Notes: generated by a model not told the origin, from the sequence alone. Counted from the first letter of the stretch, positions 1-9,596 are shown. The stretch is DNA of 64,000 nt from Cupriavidus basilensis (GCF_000832305.1 NZ_CP010537.1:310001-374000), one strand, 5' to 3'. Numbers and translations: made by a program.

Positions 1-897
1 GCCCGGCTTCCAGCCTGCCTTGCGGTCCGCCGCGTCCACCACGGGCCAGGGCTGCGCAAAAACCGGCGTCTCGCCTGCGAGATCCGCGCTATAGACGTTG
101 CCGTTGAAGGACACGAAGGTCAGCGTGTTGCCCGCGCGCTCGCTGTGCAGGAAGACCGGATCGGCATCGGGATCGAACATGCGCGCACTGCGCTTTTGCC
201 CGCCGGGCTGGCCGGCGGCGTCATGCGTCACCGTCAGCATGGTGCCGTCGCTGCACAGGGTGCGAAAACGCTGGCTGGACGCCTCGGTGGCAAATATGCC
301 CCAGCAGCCCGGGGTTTGTGCCTCCGCCACGAACTTGCCGGCCTGCAGGTCGATGATGCTGACCGAGGTGGCGGGCGTGGCATTCTGCACATAGAGGAAA
401 TGCCCGTCGGCGGATACCGCGGCGATGCCCCGGTAGTTCAGGGACTGTGCGTGCTTGGGCGGGATCACGATCTCGCTGCGGTAGGCCAGCGTGGCGGTGT
501 CGTACAGGCTCACCACATCGGCCCGCTCGCCGCGCGCGAGCCGCGTGTAGAACGTGGAGATCACATACAGCGTGCGCTTGTCCGGGGACAGCACGCTCTG
601 GCCGCCGAACCCGGTGGGCACCAGCCCAAGGTAGCGCATGCGCTTGCCGTCCACCACGTGCAGGCGCCCGTCCACCATGTGCTTGAATGCCACATCGGAG
701 ATGTAGAGCCGGCCATCGTCGGCAGGCGCGAGTGGTTGCACGGAGAGGGTTTCCGGCTGCAGTTCGGCGGTGCTGGCGGCGTCGCTGGCGTTGGCGGCGG
801 CGGCTGGCAAGGCTAGCACGCTCAACATCGTCGCTGCGGCTACGCTGCGTACCACGCCAGGCCGTCGGGTGATGGCCCTGGTGCTTACCTCGTTCAC
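1..897 (-). CDS. Amine dehydrogenase heavy (beta) chain, C-terminus cut by window edge
   Basis: N-terminal 299 codons of a periplasmic quinoprotein amine dehydrogenase large subunit (MauB/AauB family), the beta-propeller chain that pairs with the TTQ-bearing light chain to oxidise primary amines. The reading frame starts at GTG 897 behind AAGGAG (906-911). It begins with an Arg-containing signal peptide and a hydrophobic stretch ending in an Ala-rich cleavage region. Mature-sequence hallmarks follow: VQPLAPADDGRLYISD, a VDGKRMRYLG strand, FYTRLARGERADVV, and GWKPG at the edge, which match conserved blocks of methylamine and aromatic amine dehydrogenase heavy chains. The light chain and maturation genes would lie to the left of the window. 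Whether the substrate is methylamine or an aromatic amine cannot be told from this part. Confidence 0.85.
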   Translation of the reverse strand, partial: MNEVSTRAITRRPGVVRSVAAATMLSVLALPAAAANASDAASTAELQPETLSVQPLAPADDGRLYISDVAFKHMVDGRLHVVDGKRMRYLGLVPTGFGGQSVLSPDKRTLYVISTFYTRLARGERADVVSLYDTATLAYRSEIVIPPKHAQSLNYRGIAAVSADGHFLYVQNATPATSVSIIDLQAGKFVAEAQTPGCWGIFATEASSQRFRTLCSDGTMLTVTHDAAGQPGGQKRSARMFDPDADPVFLHSERAGNTLTFVSFNGNVYSADLAGETPVFAQPWPVVDAADRKAGWKPG

Positions 898-1266
898 TGG
901 ATGGCTCCTTGGGATGCGCTTTGCGATGGGGCCAGTCTACGAACGGGGGCGGCGCGGGCGTTATCCGAAATCGGCAACGGCGGCACAGGGATATTCACCA
1001 ATGCGGGCCGGGCTGCGCGGCACGCCATCCGGCATCAGGGCGAACCTGCAGCGCTGCTGTGCACGCAGCGCCATGCCAGGGGGCAAACGCCAGGGCGCAG
1101 GCTTATCCGTTTTCGGAAACGGAGCAGAATAGCCGGTGGGGATGAAGAGGGCGAAGGCGGCGTGGCCGGGGTGGCAAAAGCGGCGGCTAATGCGGCTGCG
1201 CAGCGGCGCCGGAACGGGCCGAGGCTGCCACCATGCTACGATCCGCGCCTTATACGGAGAATGACG
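898..1266. other. Divergent intergenic region
   Basis: About 370 bp between two divergently transcribed genes. It must hold the promoters of the amine dehydrogenase operon (leftward) and of the small zinc-ribbon gene (rightward). I see no clear hairpin terminator, operator palindrome or conserved ORF in it; the overlapping open frames have no recognisable protein features. Confidence 0.5.
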
Positions 1267-1443
1267 ATGTTTTATACCTGCCAGAACCAGTCGTGCCAGA
1301 CGCGTTGGGACCCCAAGGACGTTACGGTCAAGGACGAAGGCCAGGGCCCGCTGTTTCGCTGCCCGGTGTGCAACTCCCGCAACCCGGTCGTGCCCCAGCG
1401 CAAGTCCGACGGCACCATCGTCTACAAGCAGCGCACCCGCTAG
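1267..1443 (+). CDS. Small zinc-ribbon protein, 58 aa
   Basis: Short soluble protein with a CxxxxC pair near the N-terminus (YTCQNQSC) and a CPVC knuckle about 25 residues later, the spacing of a single zinc ribbon. The C-terminus is basic. ATG 1267 is preferred over ATG 1261 because GGAGA (1256-1260) then lies 6 nt upstream. Nothing identifies a substrate or partner. Monocistronic, with a convergent gene downstream. Probably a conserved hypothetical zinc-binding protein; a role in nucleic-acid or protein binding is a guess. Confidence 0.6.
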   Translation: MFYTCQNQSCQTRWDPKDVTVKDEGQGPLFRCPVCNSRNPVVPQRKSDGTIVYKQRTR

Positions 1444-1516
1444 GAGGCCGGCTAAGGGGCTGATCAAGGCCTTTCATGGCCTGCTCATGGCCTGTTCATG
1501 CGCCGCCCAGAGGCGC

Positions 1517-1879
1517 TCAGCCTCCGGCCCGCTTGACGGTCATCCCGCGCTGCTTGAGTTTTTCCACGACCGTGTCGCAGTGGTCGCCCTGGATTTCGAT
1601 CACGCCGTCCTTGACGGTGCCGCCCGAGCCGCAGGCGGCCTTCAGTTCCTTGCCCAACTGCGCCAGCGACAGCGCGTCCAGCGCCACGCCGCGCACCAGC
1701 GTCACGCCCTTGCCCTTGCGGCCCTTGGTCTCCCGCGACACCCGCACGATGCCGTCGCCTTGCGCGACGGGCCGCGCCTTGCCGCAGGTGCAGGCCGCCA
1801 GCGCATTGCCGCAGCCGGGGCACATGCGGCCGTGTTCGGTGGAGTAGACCAGCGAGCTGGCGGGTTTCGGGTGAGACAT
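1517..1879 (-). CDS. yciH: SUI1/eIF1-like translation factor YciH
   Basis: 120-aa protein of the bacterial SUI1 (eIF1-like) family, proposed to affect stringency of start-site selection. A Cys cluster near the N-terminus (MCPGCGNALAACTCGK) precedes the SUI1 domain. Typical SUI1 motifs are KGRKGKGVTLVRG, the GSGGTVKDGVIEIQGDH core and a VVEKLKQRG end. Length matches the family. The ATG at 1879 gives the complete domain. It stands alone, convergent with the zinc-ribbon gene. Confidence 0.9.
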   Translation of the reverse strand: MSHPKPASSLVYSTEHGRMCPGCGNALAACTCGKARPVAQGDGIVRVSRETKGRKGKGVTLVRGVALDALSLAQLGKELKAACGSGGTVKDGVIEIQGDHCDTVVEKLKQRGMTVKRAGG

Positions 1880-2009
1880 GACAGGCGTTCCGGGTGACGG
1901 GCTGGCTGGCGCAGCCCGGGGCAGGCAGCGTACGACAAGCGCGCGGCGCCTGCAAGAGGGCGACGGCGCATTTCAGGTGCCGCTTGCTGCCCTCGCCAGC
2001 GGCCGTGGC

Positions 2010-2876
2010 TCACTCGCCATAGCGCTGCCCCTGCGCGATCAGCTCCGGCGTACCGATGACGCCGTTCAGCCCGTCGAAATCCAGCATGGCATCGCGCATC
2101 GGCGCGGTGGTGCCATGTTCGAGCAGGCTGCTGTAGTAGCGCTTCATCTGCGCGCCGATGAAGCGCACCACGCCACCCGGGAAGATCACGATGCGAAAGC
2201 CCCGGCCGGCGAGTTCGGCAGCGCTCTGCACGGGCGTCTTGCCGCCTTCCACCATATTGGCCAGCAAGGGAACGCGCCCGGCAAAGTGCGCGCAGACGCG
2301 AGCCATGTCTTGCTCGGTGCGCAAGGCTTCGATAAACAGCGCGTCGACGCCGCATGCCACATAGGCCTCGGCGCGTTCGATCGCCGCGTCCAGTCCCTCG
2401 ATGGCCACCGCATCGGTGCGGGCCAGGATCAGGGTCCGCGATGAAGCGCGCGCGTCCAGCGCGGCCTTGAGCTTGCCGCACATCTCGGCTGGCGTGACAA
2501 CGCGCTTGTTGTCCAGATGGCCGCAGCGCTTGGGAAAGGTCTGGTCTTCCAGCTGGATCATGGCCGCGCCGGCGCGTTCCAGCGTGCGCACGGTCCGGAT
2601 CACGTTGAGCGCATTGCCGTAGCCGGTATCGGCATCGACGATCAGCGGCAGGTCGACGCGGTCGGTGATCCTGCCGACGATATCCACCGTCTCCGTGGCG
2701 GTGGTCAGGCCCACGTCCGAGCGCCCGAGCTGCGTGTAGGCCACGGCGGCGCCAGACAGGTAGAGTGCTTCAAATCCCGCTTGCGCGGCGACCAGCGCCG
2801 AGAACGCGTCGTAGACGCCGGGCACCAGCAGCACGCGCGGTTGGCACAGGCGGTCGGCGAGGGATGGAGTTGTCAT
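2010..2876 (-). CDS. Isocitrate lyase / PEP mutase family enzyme
   Basis: 288-aa TIM-barrel enzyme of the isocitrate lyase/PEP mutase superfamily. It has the Mg-binding DADTGYGN (residues 81-88) and the loop PKRCGH (115-120), whose Cys118 is the catalytic acid/base of lyase-type members such as 2-methylisocitrate lyase and carboxyphosphonoenolpyruvate mutase. The Cys-containing loop argues against a true PEP mutase; contrast the PKTNS loop of the enzyme at 61078. ATG 2876 is chosen because the family consensus starts just after it; the frame stays open upstream to 3014 without homology. The Shine-Dalgarno is weak. The exact substrate (methylisocitrate, oxaloacetate or dimethylmalate-like) is not resolved. 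Confidence 0.8.
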   Translation of the reverse strand: MTTPSLADRLCQPRVLLVPGVYDAFSALVAAQAGFEALYLSGAAVAYTQLGRSDVGLTTATETVDIVGRITDRVDLPLIVDADTGYGNALNVIRTVRTLERAGAAMIQLEDQTFPKRCGHLDNKRVVTPAEMCGKLKAALDARASSRTLILARTDAVAIEGLDAAIERAEAYVACGVDALFIEALRTEQDMARVCAHFAGRVPLLANMVEGGKTPVQSAAELAGRGFRIVIFPGGVVRFIGAQMKRYYSSLLEHGTTAPMRDAMLDFDGLNGVIGTPELIAQGQRYGE

Positions 2877-3160
2877 TGGTTTTTTCGGTGTGGCGGCCCA
2901 TGGCCGGCGTGGAAAACGCCGGCATGGCGCTTGCCCTTCGATGGGGTGTGGTGCCGCATGATAGCGAATAACGAGCGAGCGCCCAGCCACTGGCGCGAGG
3001 TGCGCCATGTCCATACATTAGGGAGCGAAAGTGTCAGAGCGAAAGATGCCCGGGCCTTCGTTGAAGGCGCTCACCAGGCACGCGATGCCTGCATCGGGCC
3101 CGGGTGGCTTGACGGTGGGGCGCTTGTGCGGCGCCCCTTGCGCACTGTCGATGGCGCCGC

Positions 3161-3394
3161 CTAGCGCCCGGCAGGGCTCCCGTAAAACGCACCAGTGCGG
3201 GGATTCGAAACGATGTAGGTATTGCGTCTTGCCCAAGTCTGGGCAGCCATGAAGACTTCAGGCTCGCGCTGGCTCCAGTCACTCGTCATGAGTGGTGCAG
3301 CCTCCTGCTCCGTCGTGGCATACACGACGGCCTGGTGAAGGGCGGCCCGGCCTTGGCTTCCTGGAATGGTAATGGTGCGAATCGTCACGCGCAT
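3161..3394 (-). CDS. Hypothetical protein, 77 aa
   Basis: Unrecognised small ORF with ordinary codon use. It starts at ATG 3394 with GAGG about 9 nt upstream. The product is soluble and mixed alpha/beta in composition, with a Trp-rich middle (SDWSQREPEVFMAAQTWARR). No domain, signal peptide or membrane segment. A competing frame on the same strand (3279-3554) lacks a good ribosome binding site. Real-gene status is uncertain. Confidence 0.45.
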   Translation of the reverse strand: MRVTIRTITIPGSQGRAALHQAVVYATTEQEAAPLMTSDWSQREPEVFMAAQTWARRNTYIVSNPRTGAFYGSPAGR

Positions 3395-3759
3395 CGTCAA
3401 AGGCCTCAACGTGTTTGGACTGCAAAGTATGGCTGCCTTTCAAGGACAGATTTGTGACAGCGGAGTGTCCTGGTCTGCCCTGGAAGGCTGCGCCATGGGA
3501 GCTTGGCGAAGCCGTGACAATCTGGTTTGCGGCCTCGCGGTGAACAGGGAGCATTCATGCCCGATCATACGCGCAAGCACTAATCGGGCCAACGACATCT
3601 GTTGTGGCGCGTCGACAGGCCGGGAACCGCGTGCGGCGGGCACCGTGGCCATGCGGTTTCCGGCGCGAGCGGGTTCGCGGCCGGCCCGGGTAAAAAATGG
3701 TCTATCAGGCACTCTTTCACCGGCTGGAGAATGCGATCTCCTCGCGCCTGAGCTCGCGA
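3395..3759. other. Intergenic region without recognisable gene
   Basis: About 365 bp between the small hypothetical gene and yceH. No convincing ORF, tRNA, terminator hairpin or repeat was seen. Confidence 0.5.
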
Positions 3760-4458
3760 CTAAGGCGCCCCCTTGTCGATCGCAATGCCGAGTTCGCCCG
3801 CCATGCGCTCCACCAGCGCCTGAAGCCGGTTCACCTTTTCAGCCAGTTCCTTTTGCTCGGCCTTGAGCGACTCGAATTCGGAGGGTGAGATGCCGTCGTC
3901 GGTGCCGCCGCGCTCGGGGATATCGTCCACGCTGACTTCGCCGCACAGCAGGTGCATCCAGCGGTTCTCTCGCCCGCCGGGAGCGCGCGGCAGCTTGACG
4001 ACGAAGGGTGGTTCGGCGGCGGCCAGTTCTTCCAGGAATACCTCGACCGACGAGATGTCGGCAAATGCGTGCAGGCGTGCGGAGTTCAGCCTCAGCTCCG
4101 CGGCTGTCTGGGGCCCGCGCAGCAGCAGCGTGGTGAGCAACGCGACCGACTGGCTCGGCACGCCCAGCACGCGTTTCATGTTCTGCTCGAATCGCGGCAC
4201 GCGGCTGCTGCTGCCTTCCATGGCCAGGCTCAGGCGTTTCAGGCCATCGATGGCAGTGAGGATCTCGGCCTCGGAGGCATTCATCACCGGTGCGCGCGCG
4301 GTCTTTTGGTTGCAGCCGGATGCCAGTGCGTTGAGCGACAGCGGATAGGTGTCCGGCACCGTATGCTGCTTTTCGACCAGCACGGCCAGCACGCGCCCTT
4401 CAAGCTGCGTCAGGGAACGGATGGCCGGGCGTGCGGGGGTGTCGGGATTGGGATTCAT
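3760..4458 (-). CDS. yceH: YceH family (DUF480, UPF0502) protein
   Basis: 232 aa. The N-terminal half carries the DUF480 signature: LTQLEGRVLAVLVEKQHTVPD, then YPLSLNAL and the invariant CNQK, a tandem winged-helix fold. A GPQTAAELRLNSARLH segment is the second winged helix. The C-terminus (about 185-225) is a heptad-rich coiled coil typical of the family. Function in bacteria is not settled; the fold suggests DNA or protein binding. Single gene, start ATG 4458. Confidence 0.9.
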   Translation of the reverse strand: MNPNPDTPARPAIRSLTQLEGRVLAVLVEKQHTVPDTYPLSLNALASGCNQKTARAPVMNASEAEILTAIDGLKRLSLAMEGSSSRVPRFEQNMKRVLGVPSQSVALLTTLLLRGPQTAAELRLNSARLHAFADISSVEVFLEELAAAEPPFVVKLPRAPGGRENRWMHLLCGEVSVDDIPERGGTDDGISPSEFESLKAEQKELAEKVNRLQALVERMAGELGIAIDKGAP

Positions 4459-4617
4459 GAGTGGTATCGCTAGGTGAAGCTGCCTGCCCCGGGCTGATGC
4501 GCGGATCCGCGGATCGTGGGCCAGCCGGGAGCGCCTTGTTTGGTGGGCATATGATATCCGGTCAGGGGGCGGGGCTATGTGAGTTTGCGTGAACCTGGCA
4601 ACCCGTCCGGCGCCTCC

Positions 4618-5583
4618 CTAAGGGTTGCCGGCTTCCTGCAGCGCATTGGCGATCAAGGTGACCGCCGGCGCAACTGCCGCATCCCGTTGGGTAATGAACA
4701 CCATCCGCCCGGAGGCGAACGGCGTGCGCAAGCGCACCTGGTGCACCATGGACGTCTGCGCGTAGTGGCGCACGGCGCTGGCCGGCGCAACCGTCAGGAA
4801 GCCACTCGCGGCAACCATCGACAAGCTGCTGTGAAATGAGATGGATTCGATATGCGGCACGGGCGGCAACTGACCGCTATCGAGAAACGGCTGCTCGAAG
4901 ACCTCCCGCGTGTGGGTGCCGCGCGGCGGCAGGATCCATGGTCCTTCATGCAGTGCCGGCAGGCTGACCTCGCGGCGCCTGGCAAAGGGGTGGTCCCGCG
5001 CGCAGGCAATGGCCAGGTGTTCGTCCCATAGCGGCGTGATGGCCAGCCGTTCCCGCGATTGCGCGGGATGGCCGGTTTCCAGCCGGCCGATGACGCAGTC
5101 GAGCTCGCCACTGGCGAGCAGCCCGAGCAGGCCGCTGACGGTGTGCTCCCTTACCTGCAAGCGCGGCAGCACACCCTGCCGGCTTAGCGCGGCGATCATC
5201 CTTGGCAGCACGTTGACCCCGACCAGCGGCAGCACGCCCATGCGCACCAGCGGGATCTCCGGGCGGGCCGCCAAGGCCTCGCTGGCTGCATCCAGGGCGC
5301 CCAGTGCAATGCGCAAGCGCTCCAGGGCGCGCTCGCCCGCCGGGCTCAGGCGGCCGCCTCGCGTAGTGCGCTCGATCAGCGTGCAGCCGAAGGCTTGCTC
5401 CAGCTCCTGCAGCATCTTGGTCACCGCCGGCTGGCTGATGTGCATGACCTCGGCGGCGGCGGTCAGGGAGCCGGTTCGCGCCACCAGGTCCAGCAGCCGC
5501 AGATGGCGGATACGCAGGCGGTCGATCCGGTTCGGATGGGCGGCGCGCGCCGCAGCCACGCGCGAAGGGGAAACCGTTGCCAT
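4618..5583 (-). CDS. LysR family transcriptional regulator
   Basis: 321 aa. N-terminal winged HTH at about residues 18-77 (LRLLDLVARTGSLTAAAE, then QPAVTKMLQELE and the IERTTRG turn), followed by a periplasmic-binding-protein-like effector domain. ATG 5583 is chosen because AGGA lies 7 nt upstream; ATG 5604 and the much longer open frame beyond it lack homology. It is divergent from the TctC/CaiB pair, with 90 bp between them, so it most likely controls that operon and itself. The inducer is unknown. Confidence 0.88.
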   Translation of the reverse strand: MATVSPSRVAAARAAHPNRIDRLRIRHLRLLDLVARTGSLTAAAEVMHISQPAVTKMLQELEQAFGCTLIERTTRGGRLSPAGERALERLRIALGALDAASEALAARPEIPLVRMGVLPLVGVNVLPRMIAALSRQGVLPRLQVREHTVSGLLGLLASGELDCVIGRLETGHPAQSRERLAITPLWDEHLAIACARDHPFARRREVSLPALHEGPWILPPRGTHTREVFEQPFLDSGQLPPVPHIESISFHSSLSMVAASGFLTVAPASAVRHYAQTSMVHQVRLRTPFASGRMVFITQRDAAVAPAVTLIANALQEAGNP

Positions 5584-5673
5584 AACCAATCCTGATGGAT
5601 TCATAAGAACTGGATCATTGTCTCGAATGATGGCGCGGCGTGACAATCGGGCAAAACCAGAAAGGAGACCGAG

Positions 5674-6678
5674 ATGCCTGCATCCATCTGCCGCACGCGT
5701 CGCCTGATGCTGCGGACCCTGCTGACGCTGCCCGTTGCGGCAGCATCCGGCACGCCGGCTTTGGCGTTTGCCGTGGACAACTACCCCAGCCGCCCGATTC
5801 GCCTGGTGGTGCCGTATGCCGCCGGCGGCGGCCCGGATATCCAGGCGCGCAAGCTGGCCGAAGTGCTGGGCAGGGAGCTTGGCCAGCCCATCGTGGTGGA
5901 GAACAAGGTGGGCGCGGCAGGCATCCTTGCCGCCGAATCCGTGGCGCAGCAGCCGGCTGATGGCTACACCTTGCTGCTGGGCGCCTCCACCCACGTCGCG
6001 CAGAAACTCTTGCAGCCAACCGTCAAGTTCGATCCTGCGGCGTTCACCCACGTGATCCGCATCGGCGTCAGCCCCGCCGTACTGGTGGTGGGGGCGAACT
6101 CCCCGTACCGCACCGTGGGCGAACTGGTGGCCGCCGCGCGGCACTCGCCCGGATCGCTGAACTATGCATCGGGCGGCATTGGCTCGGCCGCGCATATCTG
6201 CGGGGCGGCCTTCGCATCGGCGGCAGGCATCAACGCGGTCCATATCCCCTACAAGGGCTCGGTGGAAATCGTGCCGTCGCTGATCAAGGGGGACACGCAA
6301 TTCGGCTTTCCGGTAGCGGCCACCGCCGTGCCGCAGATCGGCAACGGCAAGGTGCGCGCGCTCGCCGTGACCTCGGCGCAGCGGATCCCCGGGCTGCCAG
6401 GCGTGCCGACCCTGAGCGAGGCGCTTGGGCGCAGCGATCTCACGCTGGATTCCTGGAGCGGCATCTGGGCTCCGGCAAACCTGCCGAAGCCCTTGGTGGC
6501 GCGCTTGCATGCCGCCATGCTGAGGGCACTGGCGGATCCCGGGCTGCGCCGGTTTTATGCCGAGACAGGGGCGCTCATCGAGCCGAGCCCCACACCCGAA
6601 TCCTTCACCCGCCTTGTCGCCGAGGAAACCGCCAGGATGCGGCAGGTGATCGAGAAAAACCACATCACGATCGAGTGA
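5674..6678 (+). CDS. Bug/TctC family periplasmic solute-binding protein
   Basis: 334-aa tripartite tricarboxylate transporter receptor-like protein. It has a signal peptide (Arg-rich n-region and hydrophobic stretch ending at ALAFA), then the family motifs YPSRPIRLVVPYAAGG and VVENKVGAAG. AAAGGAGACC lies 5-10 nt before ATG 5674. These proteins capture carboxylates in the periplasm; orphan copies without TctA/TctB, as here, are very common in this bacterial group. It is first gene of a two-gene unit with the CoA transferase 7 bp downstream, pointing to uptake or sensing of the acid that the transferase activates. Confidence 0.9.
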   Translation: MPASICRTRRLMLRTLLTLPVAAASGTPALAFAVDNYPSRPIRLVVPYAAGGGPDIQARKLAEVLGRELGQPIVVENKVGAAGILAAESVAQQPADGYTLLLGASTHVAQKLLQPTVKFDPAAFTHVIRIGVSPAVLVVGANSPYRTVGELVAAARHSPGSLNYASGGIGSAAHICGAAFASAAGINAVHIPYKGSVEIVPSLIKGDTQFGFPVAATAVPQIGNGKVRALAVTSAQRIPGLPGVPTLSEALGRSDLTLDSWSGIWAPANLPKPLVARLHAAMLRALADPGLRRFYAETGALIEPSPTPESFTRLVAEETARMRQVIEKNHITIE

Positions 6679-6685
6679 GCCTGCC

Positions 6686-7798
6686 ATGTCTATCACGGCT
6701 TCCCATTCATTTACCCCGCTCGCGGGCATCCGCGTGCTCGATTTCTCGCACGTCATCGCCGGTCCCTTCGCCACCTTCCTGCTGGCGCAGCTCGGGGCCG
6801 ACGTGACCAAGGTGGAAAATGCCAACGGCGGCGATGTCATGCGCCGCACCGCACGGGGCCGCGAGGGTTTCGTCGCGCTCAACGCTGGCAAGTCGTCGCT
6901 TGCCCTCGACCTTGGCAGCGAACAAGGGCGCCAGCATGCGCTGGAGCTCGCCGCCACTTGCGATGTCTTCGTCGACAACCTGCGGCCGGGGGTGCTGGAG
7001 CGCTTCGGGCTCGGCTTCGAGGCAGTGCTTGCGCTGAATCCGCGCGTGGTCTACTGCAGCATCTCCGGCTTTGGGCGCGGCGCGCCGGCATGGCGCGGCC
7101 GGCCCGCTTACGACCACGTGGTGCAGGCCGCCACCGGCATGGCCTACATGGCGGGCAATGAGGGCGACCCGCCCATCAAGACGGGGTTCCCGGTCATCGA
7201 CTCCGCCACGGGGCTGCTCGCCGCCTTCGCCATCCTTGCCGGCGTACGCGACAGCGAGCGCACCGGGCGCGGCATGCTGCTCGATATCTCCATGGCCAGC
7301 GCCGGCATGCAGCTGATGTACCCCATGACCTGCGACGCGCTCACGCACGGCGCCACGCCGCCCCGGCAGGGCAACCAGGGCTACTCCGGCAGCCCCTCCG
7401 CCGATTTCTTCCGCACGCGCGACGGCTGGCTGGCCATCGGCGCGAACACGCCAGGCCAGTTGCTGGCATTGCTCGAAGCGCTGGGCCTTGGCCAGCTTGC
7501 GCGGGATCCTGCCTTGTTCAATCCGCCGCTGGAACGCAGCGGCCTGCCTGCCTTTGTGCGCTCGCTCGATCCGGGCGCGCTCAAGGAGGCGCTCGCCGCC
7601 GCGCTGGCCGATGGCCTGGCCACGGAGCTGGAAGCGCGGCTTAGCGCGTGCGGCATTCCGGCCGCGCGCCTGCGCAACATCGCGGAGTTTGCCGCCGAAT
7701 CCCGGGACAACGGCAGCCTGGAAACCATCGAGCTGCGCGATGGCGATGCCGCAGTGCTGTCGCCGGGGCTGGGCTTCCAGGTGCGCACAGGGCGCTAG
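6686..7798 (+). CDS. CaiB/BaiF family (class III) CoA transferase
   Basis: 370 aa. Class III CoA-transferase fold with the N-terminal LAGIRVLDFSHVIAGPF motif, the LGADVTKVE strand, and Asp172 in VIDSATGLLAA, the position of the catalytic aspartate that carries the acyl-CoA anhydride in this family. It swaps CoA between carboxylic acids. Translationally close to the TctC gene (7 bp gap) and divergent from a LysR gene, so it likely activates the same inducing acid. Slightly shorter than many members (about 390-400 aa) but with an intact core. Confidence 0.88.
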   Translation: MSITASHSFTPLAGIRVLDFSHVIAGPFATFLLAQLGADVTKVENANGGDVMRRTARGREGFVALNAGKSSLALDLGSEQGRQHALELAATCDVFVDNLRPGVLERFGLGFEAVLALNPRVVYCSISGFGRGAPAWRGRPAYDHVVQAATGMAYMAGNEGDPPIKTGFPVIDSATGLLAAFAILAGVRDSERTGRGMLLDISMASAGMQLMYPMTCDALTHGATPPRQGNQGYSGSPSADFFRTRDGWLAIGANTPGQLLALLEALGLGQLARDPALFNPPLERSGLPAFVRSLDPGALKEALAAALADGLATELEARLSACGIPAARLRNIAEFAAESRDNGSLETIELRDGDAAVLSPGLGFQVRTGR

Positions 7799-7994
7799 GC
7801 CTGGCCGCCTGGCTGCAACCTTGCGTTACTGGTCCTGACCCTCGGGGTGGACAGGCATCACGACCTGTTCATCCCTTTTTCACAATACGAGATCGTGCGC
7901 TATAAGGCTGGCGGGTAGTTGGACCGTTTACCTACACTCCGCTAATTGTGTGGATCAGGCTAACCGACGTAGTCCACTGGCGGGGGGATGGAAG

Positions 7995-9596
7995 ATGCGA
8001 TTGACCATGGCGAAGGCGGGCTTTGCGGGCTTGACGTGTCTGGCGCTGAGCGCGGGGGCTTGTGCGCAATCGGCGAGTTCTTGCAGCGGGGGCAGTTGCA
8101 ACAACAACGACAACAGTAGCCGCGGCCAGCTTCTCGATCACAGGACCACGCTGCGCCTGAGCGCGGCGGCGCTGGCCGGTGTTCTCAACGCGAGCGATTC
8201 AGGCCGGCAGCTATTGCAGATCGCAGGTACCCCTGCATGCGACCTGGAGATCGTCTATTTCCGCTACCGCACCATCGGCGGCGCCAATGAGCCGACCACC
8301 GCGAGCGGCGCGCTGATGATTCCAAGCGGCGGGCGCGCATGCGGTGGGCCACGCCCGGCGTTGATGTACGCGCATGGCACCACCACCTACCGCAAGTACA
8401 ACCTTGCGGACCTGACGCAGAAGGACCCGGGCAACGGTGATGGCGCCTCGGAGGGCATCAGCGTTGCGGCCATGTATGCCGCGCAGGGCTATATCGTGGT
8501 GGCGAGCAACTATGCGGGTTACGCCGGCTCCGAGCTTTCCTATCATCCCTACCTGAATGCCCAGCAGCAATCGGCGGACATGATCGACTCGCTGCGGGCC
8601 GCGCGGGTTGCGCTGGCCGGGGCCGGCTCGGGCAAGGCGGCGCGGGAGAATGGCAAGCTCTTTATCACCGGATATTCGCAGGGCGGCCACGTTGCCATGG
8701 CCACGCATCGCGCGCTACAGGCGGCGGGCATCAACGTGACGGCGGCTTCCACGGGTTCGGGGCCCTATGCCATGGCGGCCACCGGGGACGCGCTGGTCGC
8801 GGGTGAGGTGGATCTGGGTTCCACCATCTTCACGACCATGGTGGCGACCAGCTACCAGAACGCCTACGGCAACATCTACCGCAGGCCGGGCGACCTGTTT
8901 GAGGCAACCTACGCGCGTGGCATCGAGGATCTCTTGCCGAGCGTGACGCCAATCGACACGCTGATTGGCAACGGAAAATTGCCCGCCACGGCGCTCTTCA
9001 GCCCCTATCCGCCGGCCGCGCAGTTTGCCTCGCTGACGCCCCCGACTTCGCCCCCGCTGGCACCGCCTGAGCTGACGCCGATCTTTGCCCTCGGGTTTGG
9101 CCAAGGCAACCTGGTGCGCAACAGCTTCCGCCTCGGCCTGCTGGAAGACGCGCTGGTCAATCCGGATGGCGCGTTCCCGTACACCACGGTGGCGATGGCG
9201 CCGGCGGCCAACCCGGCTGCGCCGCTGCGCCAGGCGTTCAAGCGCAATGACTTGCGCAACTGGATCCCGCGTGCCCCGGTGCAGCTTTGCGGCGGTCGCT
9301 TCGACCCGACGGTGTTCTTCTTCAACGCGGCCGTGCAGCAGGCTTACTGGCAGAACGCCAAGGTGCCGGCGGGGCTGACTTCGGTGCTGGATGTGGATGC
9401 GCCGGTGGCCGGGCCCGCCGATCCGTATGCCCCGATCAAGCAGGGCTTTGCGCTGGCCAAGGCGACGCTCGCCGCGCAGGCCGTGGCGGCGGGCGCAACC
9501 GATGGTGGCGCGTCGGCGGTGACCGAGGCCTACCACGGGAGCCTGGTGGCACCGTTCTGCATGGTCGCCGCGCGCGGGTTCTTCGGGAATTTCTGA
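7995..9596 (+). CDS. Secreted alpha/beta hydrolase, secretory-lipase-like
   Basis: 533 aa with a signal peptide (MRLTMAKAGFAGLTCLAL, cleavage near the GACAQSA region) and then a low-complexity Ser/Cys/Asn linker. The hydrolase core includes LMYAHGTTTYRKYN (oxyanion loop region) and nucleophile elbow GYSQGGH, with conserved C-terminal Asp/His regions (CGGRFDPTVFF; EAYHGS). It resembles secretory-lipase (LIP) type esterases. ATG 7995 follows a purine-rich stretch; ATG 7950 upstream would hide the signal peptide. Even number of Cys, consistent with periplasmic or extracellular disulfides. Followed by a strong hairpin terminator. The substrate could be esters, polyester oligomers or lipids. Confidence 0.8.
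   Translation: MRLTMAKAGFAGLTCLALSAGACAQSASSCSGGSCNNNDNSSRGQLLDHRTTLRLSAAALAGVLNASDSGRQLLQIAGTPACDLEIVYFRYRTIGGANEPTTASGALMIPSGGRACGGPRPALMYAHGTTTYRKYNLADLTQKDPGNGDGASEGISVAAMYAAQGYIVVASNYAGYAGSELSYHPYLNAQQQSADMIDSLRAARVALAGAGSGKAARENGKLFITGYSQGGHVAMATHRALQAAGINVTAASTGSGPYAMAATGDALVAGEVDLGSTIFTTMVATSYQNAYGNIYRRPGDLFEATYARGIEDLLPSVTPIDTLIGNGKLPATALFSPYPPAAQFASLTPPTSPPLAPPELTPIFALGFGQGNLVRNSFRLGLLEDALVNPDGAFPYTTVAMAPAANPAAPLRQAFKRNDLRNWIPRAPVQLCGGRFDPTVFFFNAAVQQAYWQNAKVPAGLTSVLDVDAPVAGPADPYAPIKQGFALAKATLAAQAVAAGATDGGASAVTEAYHGSLVAPFCMVAARGFFGNF

Noticed and set aside
2010..2876. Possible second PEP mutase linked to phosphonate metabolism
   Set aside because: The loop is PKRCGH with a catalytic Cys, as in lyases, not the PKTNS loop of mutases.
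5584..6978. Long minus-strand open frame extending the LysR gene to 786 codons
   Set aside because: The extension runs antisense through the TctC gene, has no recognisable domain, and the LysR gene has its own well-placed start at 5583.
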